Assembly (NCBI RefSeq): GCF_030164425.1
Contig: NZ_JASNJD010000022.1
Coordinates: forward strand, 1 to 64,000
Reading direction: 5' to 3'
Origin: Pseudodonghicola flavimaris
Lineage (GTDB): Bacteria; Pseudomonadota; Alphaproteobacteria; Rhodobacterales; Rhodobacteraceae
DNA: 64,000 nucleotides
Of this stretch, positions 7,778 to 16,368 are shown in pieces. Position 1 is the stretch's first letter; the number at the start of each line of letters is the position of its first letter. The notes beneath the pieces are model-generated. The model was not told where the DNA came from and ran no database searches. It saw nothing but the letters and a program-made list of their open reading frames with translations. The translations under genes were made by a program, and so were the position numbers.

Positions 7778-9415
7778 ATGCCCAATTCCGTGCCCACGCT
7801 CGCCGTGTTCCGCAACCGGACCTTCCGGATGCTCTGGATCGCGACCCTGGCGTCGAATTTCGGCGGTCTGGTGCAATCGGTCGGCGCCGCCTGGATGATG
7901 ACGACGCTGACCTCGTCACAGGCGATGGTGGCGCTGGTGCAATCCTCGGTCACCCTGCCGATCATGATCTTTTCGCTGACGGCTGGGGTTTTCGCCGACA
8001 ACTACGACCGCCGGAAGATCATGCTCTGGGCGCAGAGCTTCATGTGCCTGGTGTCGATCGTGCTGGCCTTTCTGGCGTTCGAGGGGTTGCTGTCGCCCTG
8101 GCTGCTGTTGTCCTTCACCTTCATGATCGGCTGTGGCACCGCGCTGCATACGCCGTCCTGGCAGGCCTCGGTCGGCGATATCGTCAGCCGGGAGGAACTG
8201 CCGGCGGCGGTCTCGGTCAACAGCATGGGCTTCAACATGATGCGCAGCGTCGGCCCGGCGGCGGGCGGCGCCATCGTGGCGTTGGCGGGGGCGGCCGCCG
8301 CCTTCGCGGTGAATGCCTTCAGCTATATCGCCATCATCGCGGCGCTGTTCGGCTGGCGGCCGCAGCGCCCGCCCAGGACTCTGCCGCGCGAACCCTTCGG
8401 CAGTGCCTTTGCCGCCGGGCTGCGCTATGTCGCGCTGTCGCCGAACCTGATCCGGATCATCCTGCGCGGCTGTATCTTCGGGGTCTCGGCGGTGGCGGTG
8501 CTGGCGCTGCTGCCGCTGGTGGTGCGCGATCATCTGGACGGCGGGGCGCTGACCTATGGGGTTCTGCTGGGCTGTTTCGGCTTCGGAGCCGTGGGCGGGG
8601 CACTGGCCAACGGCCGGCTGCGCGACCGTTTCCGCAACGAGATCATCACCCGGATGGGCTTTGCAGGGTTCATCGTGACCTTCACCGTGCTGGCGCTCAG
8701 CCCCTTCGCGGTGCTCAGCGGCGCCTCGCTGCTGCTGGCGGGCTTCTGCTGGGTGATTTCGCTGTCTCTCTTCAATGTGACGATGCAGTTGTCGACGCCG
8801 CGCTGGGTGGTCGGCCGGGTGCTGGCGCTCTATCAGACCGGGACTTTCGGCGGCATGGCCGCCGGCAGCTGGATCTGGGGCGCGATCTCGGAACAGGCGG
8901 GGCTGCAGGTGGCGCTGTTCGTGGCCTGTGGAGCGTTGTTGTTCGGTGCCCTGGTCGGGATGGTGGCGCCGCTGCCGGATTCTCAGGATCTGAACCTCGA
9001 TCCCGCCAACCGCTTCACCGAACCGCCCCTGCAGCTGGATATCACCCCGCGCAGCGGTCCGATCATGATCATGGTGGATTACGAGATCGATCAGACCGAT
9101 GTGCCGCGGTTTCTGGAGCTGATGAGCCAGCGGCGCCGGGTCCGGGTGCGCGACGGGGCACAGCAATGGTCCTTGCTGCGGGATCTGGAGAACCCCGATC
9201 TGTGGACTGAATCCTATCACGTGCCGACCTGGGTGGAATATATCCGCCACAACGAACGGCGCACCCATGTCGATGCCGGCGTGTTCGATCAGCTCAAGGC
9301 GCTGCACAAGGGCTCTGCCCCGCTGCGTGTGCACCGGATGATCGAACGTCAGACGGTATCGCCGCGCGACAATATTCCGCGCCGGGTGCACCCCGATCCG
9401 GCTGAGCAGGTCTGA
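7778..9415 (+). CDS. MFS transporter (MFS_3/EntS-like) with C-terminal soluble domain
   Basis: 545 residues. About twelve hydrophobic helices occupy residues 15-410, with the MFS_3 (PF05977) features: FRMLWIATLASNFGGLVQSVGAAWMM at the start (read here in two parts), the loop TAGVFADNYDRRKI, and GCGTALHTPSWQASVGDI. A soluble tail (about residues 425-545, starting PIMIMVDYEIDQ) is usual in the DUF894-type branch and looks like an antibiotic-biosynthesis-monooxygenase-type ferredoxin fold. The ATG at 7778 follows GGAGAAAG with good spacing; the upstream in-frame ATG 7745 has no such site. It stands alone 170 bp after BKACE and upstream of the TonB receptor. EntS relatives export siderophores and drugs; the substrate here is unknown. 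Confidence 0.9.
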   Translation: MPNSVPTLAVFRNRTFRMLWIATLASNFGGLVQSVGAAWMMTTLTSSQAMVALVQSSVTLPIMIFSLTAGVFADNYDRRKIMLWAQSFMCLVSIVLAFLAFEGLLSPWLLLSFTFMIGCGTALHTPSWQASVGDIVSREELPAAVSVNSMGFNMMRSVGPAAGGAIVALAGAAAAFAVNAFSYIAIIAALFGWRPQRPPRTLPREPFGSAFAAGLRYVALSPNLIRIILRGCIFGVSAVAVLALLPLVVRDHLDGGALTYGVLLGCFGFGAVGGALANGRLRDRFRNEIITRMGFAGFIVTFTVLALSPFAVLSGASLLLAGFCWVISLSLFNVTMQLSTPRWVVGRVLALYQTGTFGGMAAGSWIWGAISEQAGLQVALFVACGALLFGALVGMVAPLPDSQDLNLDPANRFTEPPLQLDITPRSGPIMIMVDYEIDQTDVPRFLELMSQRRRVRVRDGAQQWSLLRDLENPDLWTESYHVPTWVEYIRHNERRTHVDAGVFDQLKALHKGSAPLRVHRMIERQTVSPRDNIPRRVHPDPAEQV

Positions 9416-9493
9416 GCCGGGCTGTCTGAACGCCGCACTCCACCTGGAACCGAGACACCGCGCTGGCCGTTGACCCCAGGGCATGCGTGGCGT

Positions 9494-9522
9494 TTGCACA
9501 TCTCAGCCCTCAAACATGATAA
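9494..9522 (+). promoter_or_regulatory. Predicted sigma70-type promoter of the TonB receptor operon
   Basis: TTGCAC (9494-9499), a 17-nt spacer and TGATAA (9517-9522) lie about 100 bp before the receptor start, in the only AT-rich patch of the 207-bp gap. I saw no clear Fur, Irr or Zur palindrome. A GGGGG-N5-CCCC stretch near 9550-9564 lies in the presumed 5' UTR. Confidence 0.55.
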
Positions 9523-9623
9523 AAACAATCGGGATTAGTCTTGAACCCCGGGGGCACATCCCCTAGGGCGATGAGAAAACACGAGGGACGCAAGCCGCAC
9601 GCCAGCTCCGACACTGAAAACGG

Positions 9624-12254
9624 ATGGTTCAAATGCGACTTCTCTTCTCGCCGCCGTCGCGGCGTCGGCGGCTTCTGGGCACCACGGCGCTGCTGCTCTC
9701 CACCCTGACACTCACGCCCCTTTCGGCTCAGGAAATGCTGGAACTCGACCCGATCCTGGTCGAACAGGAGGAGGGCGAGATCCGTGCCATCGACAGTTCG
9801 GACGAGGGCGCCGGCGCCACCGTGCTGAGCGGGGCATCGACCAATCTGCGCTCGGACGGGTCAGGCGATGCCAATACCGCGCTGGCGACGCTGCCGCATG
9901 TGCAGGCGCAGCGGCCCGACAGCTCCGACGCCGGCAGCAATGTCGATGACGTACTGGATCTGAAACCGCTGGAGCTGTCGATCTCGGGCGCCTCGGTCAC
10001 CGAAAACAACATCATGCTGAACGGGGTGGGGGTGAACTCCATCACCGGCAATGCCAGCCCCACCACCAGTGGCGATCTCAGCCGCGATACCGGCACCCCG
10101 GCGATCTATGCCTTCTACGGGCTGCATTCGCAGTCCCAGTTCATCCCGACCTCCTTCGTCGAGAGTGTCGAGGTGCTGGATTCCGATATCCCCGCCCGCT
10201 ACGGCGGCTTTCAGGGCGGGGTGATCAAGTACCGCCTGCGGGAGGCCAATCCGGAGAAGAAGGAAGGTTCCTTCGTCGTCAACTACGGCACCCACGACTG
10301 GACCAGCTATGTGCTGGGGACCGAGGATGGCGACAACCCCGATGACCAGCCGAAACCGGAATGGACCAAGCTGGAATATGCGATCGAGATGAACCAGCCG
10401 CTGACGGAACGCTCCGCCCTCCGCTTCGGATTCTCGCGCCGCTATGCCGAGGGGCGCAAGTCGATGGATCCGCAGTATGTGGAGCCCTGGGCCGAGAACG
10501 ACAGCCGCAGCGACTTTTACGGGCTGTCCTATGTGAACGGCTTTCTCAATGGCGGCAAGCTGACCCTGGGGGCCTATGTCACCGATTACAGCCAGGGTTG
10601 GGATAGCGATTACGCCGATGGTTTTCACGTCGATGTGGACAGCCGCAACATCCTGCTCGACAGCAAGTACGAGCGGGAGTGGGACAGCCTGTCGATTGCC
10701 GGGCTGGAGATGTCGAACGCCAAGCTGACCCTGCGCGGCATCTATCAGAATAACCGATCCTCGAACGAGAACGACAAGAGCGCCTATTACAACTGGTATG
10801 GGTCCTACCCCTATGGTGGGGAAGCCTTCTATACCGATGCCTTCTCGGGCTGGTGCGAAGGCGATGCGACAGCCACGAGCCTGGTCGGCTGCCGCACCGG
10901 TGGCTACGGCGACACCTATTACAAGGACACTCACGAGCGTCTGGAGGCGATGCTGGAGGCCGATGTCGCCCGGGGCAATTTCGCCATTGGCGGTGCGATC
11001 GAACATATCGACGCCAGCCGCTCCGCCTCCGGCTTCAGCTATTACAGCACGACGACGCGGATCGGTGCCGGCGATGCCTTCGACGCCTTCATCTGCGCCG
11101 ACGGGGACGACAGCTGCCTGGCCGATCAGTATTTCAACCGCCGCATCATTCAGGACCCCTATGACGTGTCGGTCGAGGCCTGGAAGGCCGAGGCCTTCGC
11201 CGAACTGGAACAGACCTGGGGTACGTTCAGCCTGCGCGCCGGGCTGCGGGCCGATTACAACGATGTCTTTCACAATTTCGACCTGGCGCCGCGGCTGACC
11301 GGAACCTGGCGGCCGAGCGACCGGCTGGAGGTGTCGCTGGGCGCGAACCGCTATTACAGCGACAATTTCCTGGCCTATGCGATCCATGACGCGGTTCCGC
11401 GTGGGCTGAACCAGACCCGCGGCCATGACGCGACCACCGGCGAGGTCGGGACCGACTGGACCACCGCCATCGATCTGGGCCGCTACAGCTATACCCAGGG
11501 CAATCTGGACACGCCCTATAACGACGAGCTGTCGCTGAAGGTCGTGTTCCGCGACAGCTGGACCGATGGTGTCTGGCGGCTGAGCGGCATCTATCGCGAC
11601 GGCAAGGACCAGTTCGCCGCCTCCACCGCCAGCAGCTCGACCTCGCAGGAGCTGACCAACGATGGCTGGACCCGCTATAAGTCGGTGTCGCTGGAATACG
11701 AAAAGCTCTGGGCGGCGCCGGGGATCGCGGCGCTGGACAGTGTCGGTCTCTATGTCTCCGGCGTCTGGGCGGACCGCTCGGTGTCGAACAACAGCTATTT
11801 CCTCGAAGACGAGGGCAGTTATGAGTTCATCTCCTATCACGGGCAGAGCTATACCACCGAGGAATTCGACGGGGTCACCGGCAATCTGGACATCCCGGTG
11901 CGCTCGACGCTGGAACTGCGAAGCTCCTGGAAACAGGGGCGGTTCGGGCTGGGAATCGGCGCCGATATCACCTTCGGCTATGACGGGACGCGCGACAGCG
12001 GCAGCAACGAGACCCTGACCCATGCGGTCTATGGCAGCCAGAGCCACAATATCTACACCGACTATAAATTCAGTACCGCGGTATCGGCCTTCCTGACCGC
12101 GCGGCTTCGCCTGGCCGAGCTGCAGACCGGCACGGTGGATCTGAACCTGAAGGTGGCGAACCTCTTTAACGACACCGGCGGCGCCACCTCGACCGACGAC
12201 AACCCCTGGATCGAAGGCCGCTCGTTCTATTTCGGCACTTCGGTGACCTGGTAA
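9624..12254 (+). CDS. TonB-dependent outer-membrane receptor
   Basis: 876 residues. A signal peptide (RRRRLLGTTALLLSTLTLTPLSAQE, cleavage near LSA-QE) precedes a plug domain with LSISGASVTENNIMLNGV and FVESVEVLDSDIPARYGGFQGG, the classic plug end where the loop enters the barrel. A beta-barrel then runs to an aromatic C-terminus (SFYFGTSVTW), as expected for BAM-inserted porins. The N-terminal ELDPILVEQEE may be the TonB box. Two cysteine pairs lie in extracellular-type loops (about residues 410-425 and 490-505). The di-heme peroxidase gene follows 10 bp later, so the two are co-transcribed. This pairing occurs in copper, iron or methanobactin-type uptake loci, but no MbnP-like gene is visible. 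Ligand unknown. Confidence 0.93.
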   Translation: MVQMRLLFSPPSRRRRLLGTTALLLSTLTLTPLSAQEMLELDPILVEQEEGEIRAIDSSDEGAGATVLSGASTNLRSDGSGDANTALATLPHVQAQRPDSSDAGSNVDDVLDLKPLELSISGASVTENNIMLNGVGVNSITGNASPTTSGDLSRDTGTPAIYAFYGLHSQSQFIPTSFVESVEVLDSDIPARYGGFQGGVIKYRLREANPEKKEGSFVVNYGTHDWTSYVLGTEDGDNPDDQPKPEWTKLEYAIEMNQPLTERSALRFGFSRRYAEGRKSMDPQYVEPWAENDSRSDFYGLSYVNGFLNGGKLTLGAYVTDYSQGWDSDYADGFHVDVDSRNILLDSKYEREWDSLSIAGLEMSNAKLTLRGIYQNNRSSNENDKSAYYNWYGSYPYGGEAFYTDAFSGWCEGDATATSLVGCRTGGYGDTYYKDTHERLEAMLEADVARGNFAIGGAIEHIDASRSASGFSYYSTTTRIGAGDAFDAFICADGDDSCLADQYFNRRIIQDPYDVSVEAWKAEAFAELEQTWGTFSLRAGLRADYNDVFHNFDLAPRLTGTWRPSDRLEVSLGANRYYSDNFLAYAIHDAVPRGLNQTRGHDATTGEVGTDWTTAIDLGRYSYTQGNLDTPYNDELSLKVVFRDSWTDGVWRLSGIYRDGKDQFAASTASSSTSQELTNDGWTRYKSVSLEYEKLWAAPGIAALDSVGLYVSGVWADRSVSNNSYFLEDEGSYEFISYHGQSYTTEEFDGVTGNLDIPVRSTLELRSSWKQGRFGLGIGADITFGYDGTRDSGSNETLTHAVYGSQSHNIYTDYKFSTAVSAFLTARLRLAELQTGTVDLNLKVANLFNDTGGATSTDDNPWIEGRSFYFGTSVTW

Positions 12255-12264
12255 GGAGAGCAGG

Positions 12265-13431
12265 ATGAACAGACGCGCCGAGACCACCGCCCCGGCCACG
12301 ATATCCCCGACACTGATGACCCGGCTCGCGGCCTACTGGCACTGGCCGATCTGGGCGGCGGTGGCGATCCTCTTGGTGATCGGGGCGGTCGATCTGGCGA
12401 CCCCGGTACCGGATCGGGCGGCGCGTCTGCGGGCGGTCTATGCCGGATCGCCGGACCATTGGCCGGCGCCCTGGGTCGATCCCGATGTCGCCTATGTCGA
12501 ACTGGCTGCGGCGGATTTGCCGCCACGGCCGGAGGCGGGCAGCGCGGAGGCGCGGAAGGTCGCGTTGGGGGAGCGGCTCTTCAACGATCCGATCCTTTCG
12601 GCGTCCGGTCATATCGCCTGCCAGAGCTGCCATAACCGGCGGCTGGGTTGGGGCGACGGGCTGCCGCGCGCCTTCGGTCATGGCCGGGCCGAGGGAACGC
12701 GCAACGCGCCGTCGCTGTTCGCCGCCTGGGCGCGGCCGGCGTTCTTCTGGGACGGCCGCGCCGCCAGCCTGGAGGATCAGGTGATGGGGCCGCTGGCGGC
12801 GGAGAACGAGATGGCCAATCACGACCTGAGCGATGTGGCGCATCGGTTGAAGTGGCTGCCGGGCTACCCCGAGGCCTTCGCCGCCGTCTATGGCGACAGC
12901 GAGATCACGCTGGCCCGGGTCGCCGGCGCTCTGGCCAGTTTCGAACGCCAGCTGGATTTTCCCAGCCGGCTCGACCGGTTCCTGTCGGGGGAAACCGCGA
13001 TGCTGTCGGATCGGCAGATAGAGGGGCTGCATCTGTTCCGCACCAAGGCGCGCTGCGTCAATTGCCACATGGGGCCGGCGCTGATGGACGGGCAGGCCCA
13101 CAAGATCGGGCTGACCTATTACCAGCGCAGATACGAGGACATGGGCCGCTATGCGCTGACCGGGGATCCGGCGGATGCGGGCGCCTTCCTGACCCCGAGC
13201 CTCAGGCATGTGTCGCGCAGCGCGCCCTATATGCACAACGGGCTGTTCCCGACGCTGCGCGGTCTGGTCAATCTCTATAACGCCGGTGGCGCGATCCAGC
13301 CCCACCAGCCCGAGCGCGCTGCGCGCGATCCGCTGTTCGGGCCGGCGACCGAGGTATCGCCACACCTGCGGCCGCTGAACCTGACGCTGGACGAGCGCGC
13401 CGCGCTCGTCGCCTTTCTCGAAGCGCTGTAA
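12265..13431 (+). CDS. Di-heme cytochrome c peroxidase / MauG-MbnH-like protein
   Basis: 388 residues. A membrane anchor or uncleaved signal (about residues 30-48) directs the protein to the periplasm. Two CxxCH heme sites are visible: CQSCH at residues 119-123 and CVNCH at 264-268. Between them is the family motif AFFWDGRAASLEDQ, and after heme 2 come PSLRHVSRSAPYMHNG and TLRGLVNLYNAGG, typical of the CCP/MauG fold. Such enzymes reduce peroxide or, in MauG and MbnH, oxidise tryptophan or tyrosine on a partner protein. A good ribosome site (GGAGAG) precedes the ATG, 10 bp after the TonB receptor. Role in metal or ligand processing is inferred from context only. Confidence 0.92.
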   Translation: MNRRAETTAPATISPTLMTRLAAYWHWPIWAAVAILLVIGAVDLATPVPDRAARLRAVYAGSPDHWPAPWVDPDVAYVELAAADLPPRPEAGSAEARKVALGERLFNDPILSASGHIACQSCHNRRLGWGDGLPRAFGHGRAEGTRNAPSLFAAWARPAFFWDGRAASLEDQVMGPLAAENEMANHDLSDVAHRLKWLPGYPEAFAAVYGDSEITLARVAGALASFERQLDFPSRLDRFLSGETAMLSDRQIEGLHLFRTKARCVNCHMGPALMDGQAHKIGLTYYQRRYEDMGRYALTGDPADAGAFLTPSLRHVSRSAPYMHNGLFPTLRGLVNLYNAGGAIQPHQPERAARDPLFGPATEVSPHLRPLNLTLDERAALVAFLEAL

Positions 13432-13452
13432 CCGCCCGGGCGGGTGGCGCGG

Positions 13453-14814
13453 TCAGAGCGCCACCAGATCCGCGCTCAGGCTGTCGATCCCGATCAGCCG
13501 GACCAGCGCGCTGTCGAGATCGAGGAGCAGGCCGTTGTCGACCAGGCTCAGGCCGGCCTCGATGGCGGCAAACTCGGCGAAATCGAAGGCCGTCAGGTCC
13601 AGCAGATCGCCTTCGCTGAAATCGGTGATCCGGGCGCGGCCGTCCCCCGGGGCGATGACGAAGGTATCGGCACCGCCGCCTCCCGTCAGCACGTCGCGGC
13701 CATGGCCGCCGGTCAGCACGTCCTGGCCCTTGCCGCCCAGCAGCCGGTCGTTGCCATTGCCACCCTCCAGCCGGTCGGCGCCCAGACCGCCCGCCAGTCG
13801 GTCGCCGCCGGCACCGCCCAGAAGATGGTCGTCGCCGCTGTCGCCGCTGATCCGGTCGGCGCCGCCGCGGCCCTTCAGCAGGTTGTCGGCGGCATTGCCG
13901 GTGAGCAGATCGTCACCGCCGCCGCCGATGGCGCGTTCGATCACCACGCCGTTGGCGATGGTGAAGCCGCCGTGGATGCCGGCCACATGGCTGACCCAGC
14001 CACCACCGCCTTCTTCGGCCAGAAGCGTGGCGGCGCGCAGGTCGATGACCGCATCGGCGGCGCCGCTGTAGCGGAGGGTGTCGCGACCGCCGACGTCCCA
14101 GATCGCCAGATAGCCGGTGCCGGGAGCGTTCTCATCGGGCAGCACATAGGTCGTCGCGCCGCTGCCGGTTTCGGGATTGGCGCCGTATTTCGCCTGCAGC
14201 ACCGCGATATCGATGGCCGAGGGCCCCAGGTTCCAGCCCCAGGCGCGCGACGCGGGCAGGCCCTCGGGCGCCTCGGGCCAGCCGTCGTTGTAGGTCATCA
14301 CCGTATAGATGCCCTGATCCAGCCCCATGCCATCGCCGATCATGGGCATCACGGTAGAGCCGCCGCCGGCTTCGAAGGGATGCGCCAGCCCCAGCCCGTG
14401 GCCGAATTCATGCAGGAAGATCGTGTACATGTAGCTGCCCTCATCCAGCAGGCCGCTCTCCGCGTCGCCCCAATAGGGCAGGCTGTTGAACCAGGCGATG
14501 CCCTGGGTGTCACCATAGGCCGGGTCCGGCGGGTTCATGAAGCCGAGCGATCCATATTCGGTCTCTGTCTTGGTCAGGCGGAAGCTGGCGCCTTCGGGAT
14601 CGTCGGTGATCGAGACGCGCAGATCGGCGATCGCGGCATAGCTTTCCAGCGCCGCCATCGCCTGGGCCCTGGCATAGGCGGACCAGTCGCCCTCACTGAT
14701 GACGAAATCGAACCTCTCGCCATTCTTGGCGAAATAGACGGTGATATCGGGGCTCTCCAGGGCGACGCCATGGTCGATGGAGGACAGGACGGGGTTATCT
14801 GAGACTGTGGTCAT
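13453..14814 (-). CDS. Serralysin-like M10 metalloprotease with RTX repeats
   Basis: 453 residues. The zinc motif HEFGHGLGLAHP is complete (His135, Glu136, His139, His145), and the Met-turn YTVMTY follows with Met173 and the serralysin Tyr175. From about residue 290 come glycine/aspartate RTX nonapeptides (GGGGDDLL, GNAADNLL, GGAGGDRL, GGNGNDRL, GGKGQDVL), then a C-terminal domain rich in Leu/Asp (FSEGDLLDLTAF). There is no Sec signal, as expected for type I secretion; no T1SS genes are visible here. I chose the ATG at 14814, preceded by GAGAGCGGA; the frame remains open upstream to 15003 without a convincing start. Calcium-dependent secreted protease activity is the family role. Confidence 0.92.
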   Translation of the reverse strand: MTTVSDNPVLSSIDHGVALESPDITVYFAKNGERFDFVISEGDWSAYARAQAMAALESYAAIADLRVSITDDPEGASFRLTKTETEYGSLGFMNPPDPAYGDTQGIAWFNSLPYWGDAESGLLDEGSYMYTIFLHEFGHGLGLAHPFEAGGGSTVMPMIGDGMGLDQGIYTVMTYNDGWPEAPEGLPASRAWGWNLGPSAIDIAVLQAKYGANPETGSGATTYVLPDENAPGTGYLAIWDVGGRDTLRYSGAADAVIDLRAATLLAEEGGGGWVSHVAGIHGGFTIANGVVIERAIGGGGDDLLTGNAADNLLKGRGGADRISGDSGDDHLLGGAGGDRLAGGLGADRLEGGNGNDRLLGGKGQDVLTGGHGRDVLTGGGGADTFVIAPGDGRARITDFSEGDLLDLTAFDFAEFAAIEAGLSLVDNGLLLDLDSALVRLIGIDSLSADLVAL

Positions 14815-14955
14815 TCCGCTCTCGCTTCGCGCAGGGCGGGGCACGGCCAGAGATGGGATGCCGGCCGGCCCGCAGATGTAACTGGACTGGGGCTGGCGCA
14901 TCGGTCGGGCTGGCGGCGGCATCGAACCCCGGAACAGCGGGCGTGTCAACGCCGC

Positions 14956-14971
14956 CCGGGTGGACACCCGG
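14956..14971. repeat. Inverted repeat CCGGGTG-GA-CACCCGG in divergent promoter region
   Basis: A perfect 7-2-7 inverted repeat in the 246-bp region between the protease (start 14814, minus) and the spike-base gene (start 15061, plus). It could be an operator or a GC-rich hairpin; nothing else recognisable is in this gap. Confidence 0.4.
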
Positions 14972-15060
14972 ATGGACAGGCCCTGAACCGGGCGACCGGG
15001 CAACGGATCGGCCCGCGCGCCTATGCTGCACCCCGGTTATCAGCAGAAAGGACCGAGAGG

Positions 15061-15318
15061 ATGGAGGATCCCTTCAAGCATCACGCGCGCGGGCTGGAGT
15101 CGCCCGGCGCGGTGCATTTCGCAATCACCCCGGATGACGACAACGATCTGCCGGTGCGGCCGCGCTATCTGTGGTGCAACGGGGCCGGCACTGCGGTGCT
15201 GCGCGACAGTGCCGGTACCGATCTCAGCTATATGCTGGGGGTGGGGCAGATCCTGCCCTTCGCGCCGGTGCGGGTGATGGCGACCGGCACCACCGCCACG
15301 CTCTTCGGCGGCTACTGA
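15061..15318 (+). CDS. Spike base protein, RCAP_rcc01079 (GhsA)-like
   Basis: 85 residues. The pattern DPF...SPGAVHFAITPDDDNDLPVRPRYLWCNGAG...ILPFAPVRVMATGTTATLFGGY (conserved pieces: HFAITPDD, DLPVRPRYL, ILPFAPVRVMATGTTAT) matches the spike-base family first seen as GhsA of the Rhodobacter capsulatus gene transfer agent, where it anchors capsule-binding head spikes. Here it stands outside any GTA cluster, between a protease and a RidA operon. It is followed 11 bp later by an unknown gene on the same strand. The ATG follows GAGAGG. Whether it belongs to a GTA particle or was recruited elsewhere cannot be told. Confidence 0.8.
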   Translation: MEDPFKHHARGLESPGAVHFAITPDDDNDLPVRPRYLWCNGAGTAVLRDSAGTDLSYMLGVGQILPFAPVRVMATGTTATLFGGY

Positions 15319-15329
15319 GCGGGCGGGAC

Positions 15330-15821
15330 ATGAGCGCGCTTATCGAGGATGCGACAGGCCTGGCGCTTCTGGCCTATCTGCGGCGCGGCCAGATCGCCGG
15401 AGAGGCGGTGGTGGACCTGATGATCGCCGCGCCCGACCCGGCGGCGCTGGAGACCTTCGCGGCGGAAACCGGTCTGAGGGCGATGGGAGAGGATGGGGTG
15501 CCGCGCGATGCGCCGCATGTGGTCAGCGATATCATCGGTCCGGTGGAGACCGCGGCGGCGGTCTATGACGGCGATGGCGTCACGCTGCTGACGCCGGCTG
15601 TCTACGATCCCGCCTGCCATGCCAATTTCCGGATTTGTCCGGCGGCGGAGGCGTCGGGCGGGGTGGCGCTGCCGGCCTGGCAACAGGCGGTGGTCGACTG
15701 GATGCGGCTGGGCACCTTGGTGACCAGCGCCGGCGGCGCGGTGGCGATGGTTCACCGCGATATCCGGCTGATCGATCCCGACAGTATCGCCACGCCGGCG
15801 CGGGTCTGGCTGGCGGCCTGA
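15330..15821 (+). CDS. Uncharacterised protein, downstream of spike-base gene
   Basis: 163 residues, not recognised. It has no signal peptide or membrane segment. It is Ala/Gly/Val-rich, with two cysteines in PACHANFRICP and a repeated pattern of short hydrophobic strands. The ATG at 15330 lies 11 bp after the spike-base stop, so the two are probably one transcript. A structural or assembly partner of the spike protein is possible from position, but it does not look like the large fibre protein GhsB. The neighbouring high-GC hairpin (15837-15874) ends the unit. Confidence 0.65.
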   Translation: MSALIEDATGLALLAYLRRGQIAGEAVVDLMIAAPDPAALETFAAETGLRAMGEDGVPRDAPHVVSDIIGPVETAAAVYDGDGVTLLTPAVYDPACHANFRICPAAEASGGVALPAWQQAVVDWMRLGTLVTSAGGAVAMVHRDIRLIDPDSIATPARVWLAA

Positions 15822-15836
15822 GGCCGGGCCGGGATG

Positions 15837-15874
15837 CCGGGGCGCGCGCGTGGCTTCGCCCGCGCGCGCCCCGG
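15837..15874. terminator. Strong hairpin between convergent genes
   Basis: A 14-bp perfect GC stem (CCGGGGCGCGCGCG at 15837-15850 with its complement at 15861-15874) encloses an inner GGC-TTC-GCC mini-stem. It lies between the stop of the unknown gene (15821) and that of the RidA gene (15891), so it can serve both strands. It has no T-run, so termination may be factor-assisted. Confidence 0.6.
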
Positions 15875-15890
15875 GACATCGGCGTCCGGG

Positions 15891-16268
15891 TCAGGCGGTC
15901 AGATCGGCGGTGGCCATCATCTCGATCCGCATGCCGGGCGCCACCAGTTCCTTGGCCACTACGGTGGCGCGGTTCGGATAGGGCGGTTTGAAGTGGCGGC
16001 GATAGACCTCGTCCACGGTTTTCATGTCGGCTCCGTCGATCAGGAAGATCTGGACCTGCAGCACATGGTCGAGCGTGCCGCCGGCCTCGGCCATCACCGC
16101 CTTGAGGTTCTCGATGGTCAGCTCCGCCTGCGCCTCGATCCCGGCCTGCAGGATGCTGCCGTCCTTCTGCACCGGGCCATGGTTGGTATAGACCATGTCG
16201 CCGGATTTCACGCCCCAGGTGAAGGGCTGGCCGGGTTCCGGCAGGCCGCCGGTCAGGATCTGTTTCAT
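15891..16268 (-). CDS. RidA/YjgF/YER057c-family protein
   Basis: 125 residues, the standard single-domain length. Conserved features are the C-terminal YPNRATVVAKELVAPGMRIEMMATA, with the catalytic Arg in the NRATVV segment that binds the carboxylate of the imine substrate, and the SGDMVYTNHGPVQKDG start. RidA proteins hydrolyse reactive 2-aminoacrylate-type enamines and imines; the related RutC acts in uracil catabolism. ATG 16268 follows GAGAGAGCAAGAG. It is the last gene of the BMP-ABC operon, 100 bp after the cysteine hydrolase. A role deaminating an enamine or aminoacrylate made by the preceding enzymes fits the context. Confidence 0.93.
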   Translation of the reverse strand: MKQILTGGLPEPGQPFTWGVKSGDMVYTNHGPVQKDGSILQAGIEAQAELTIENLKAVMAEAGGTLDHVLQVQIFLIDGADMKTVDEVYRRHFKPPYPNRATVVAKELVAPGMRIEMMATADLTA

Positions 16269-16368
16269 CTCTTGCTCTCTCTCGCTTTCAGCTGGGTTTA
16301 CGGCGACGCTGGCAAGAACGGCAGGCCGGCGCAAGGGCCGTTTCGGTGCGGGGCGAGGTGGGGCGAGC

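Noticed and set aside
13431-13444. CCGCCC-GGGCGG palindrome between the peroxidase and protease genes as a terminator
   Set aside because: Too little loop to form a good hairpin and no T-run; convergent stops are only 21 bp apart, so a separate element cannot be supported.
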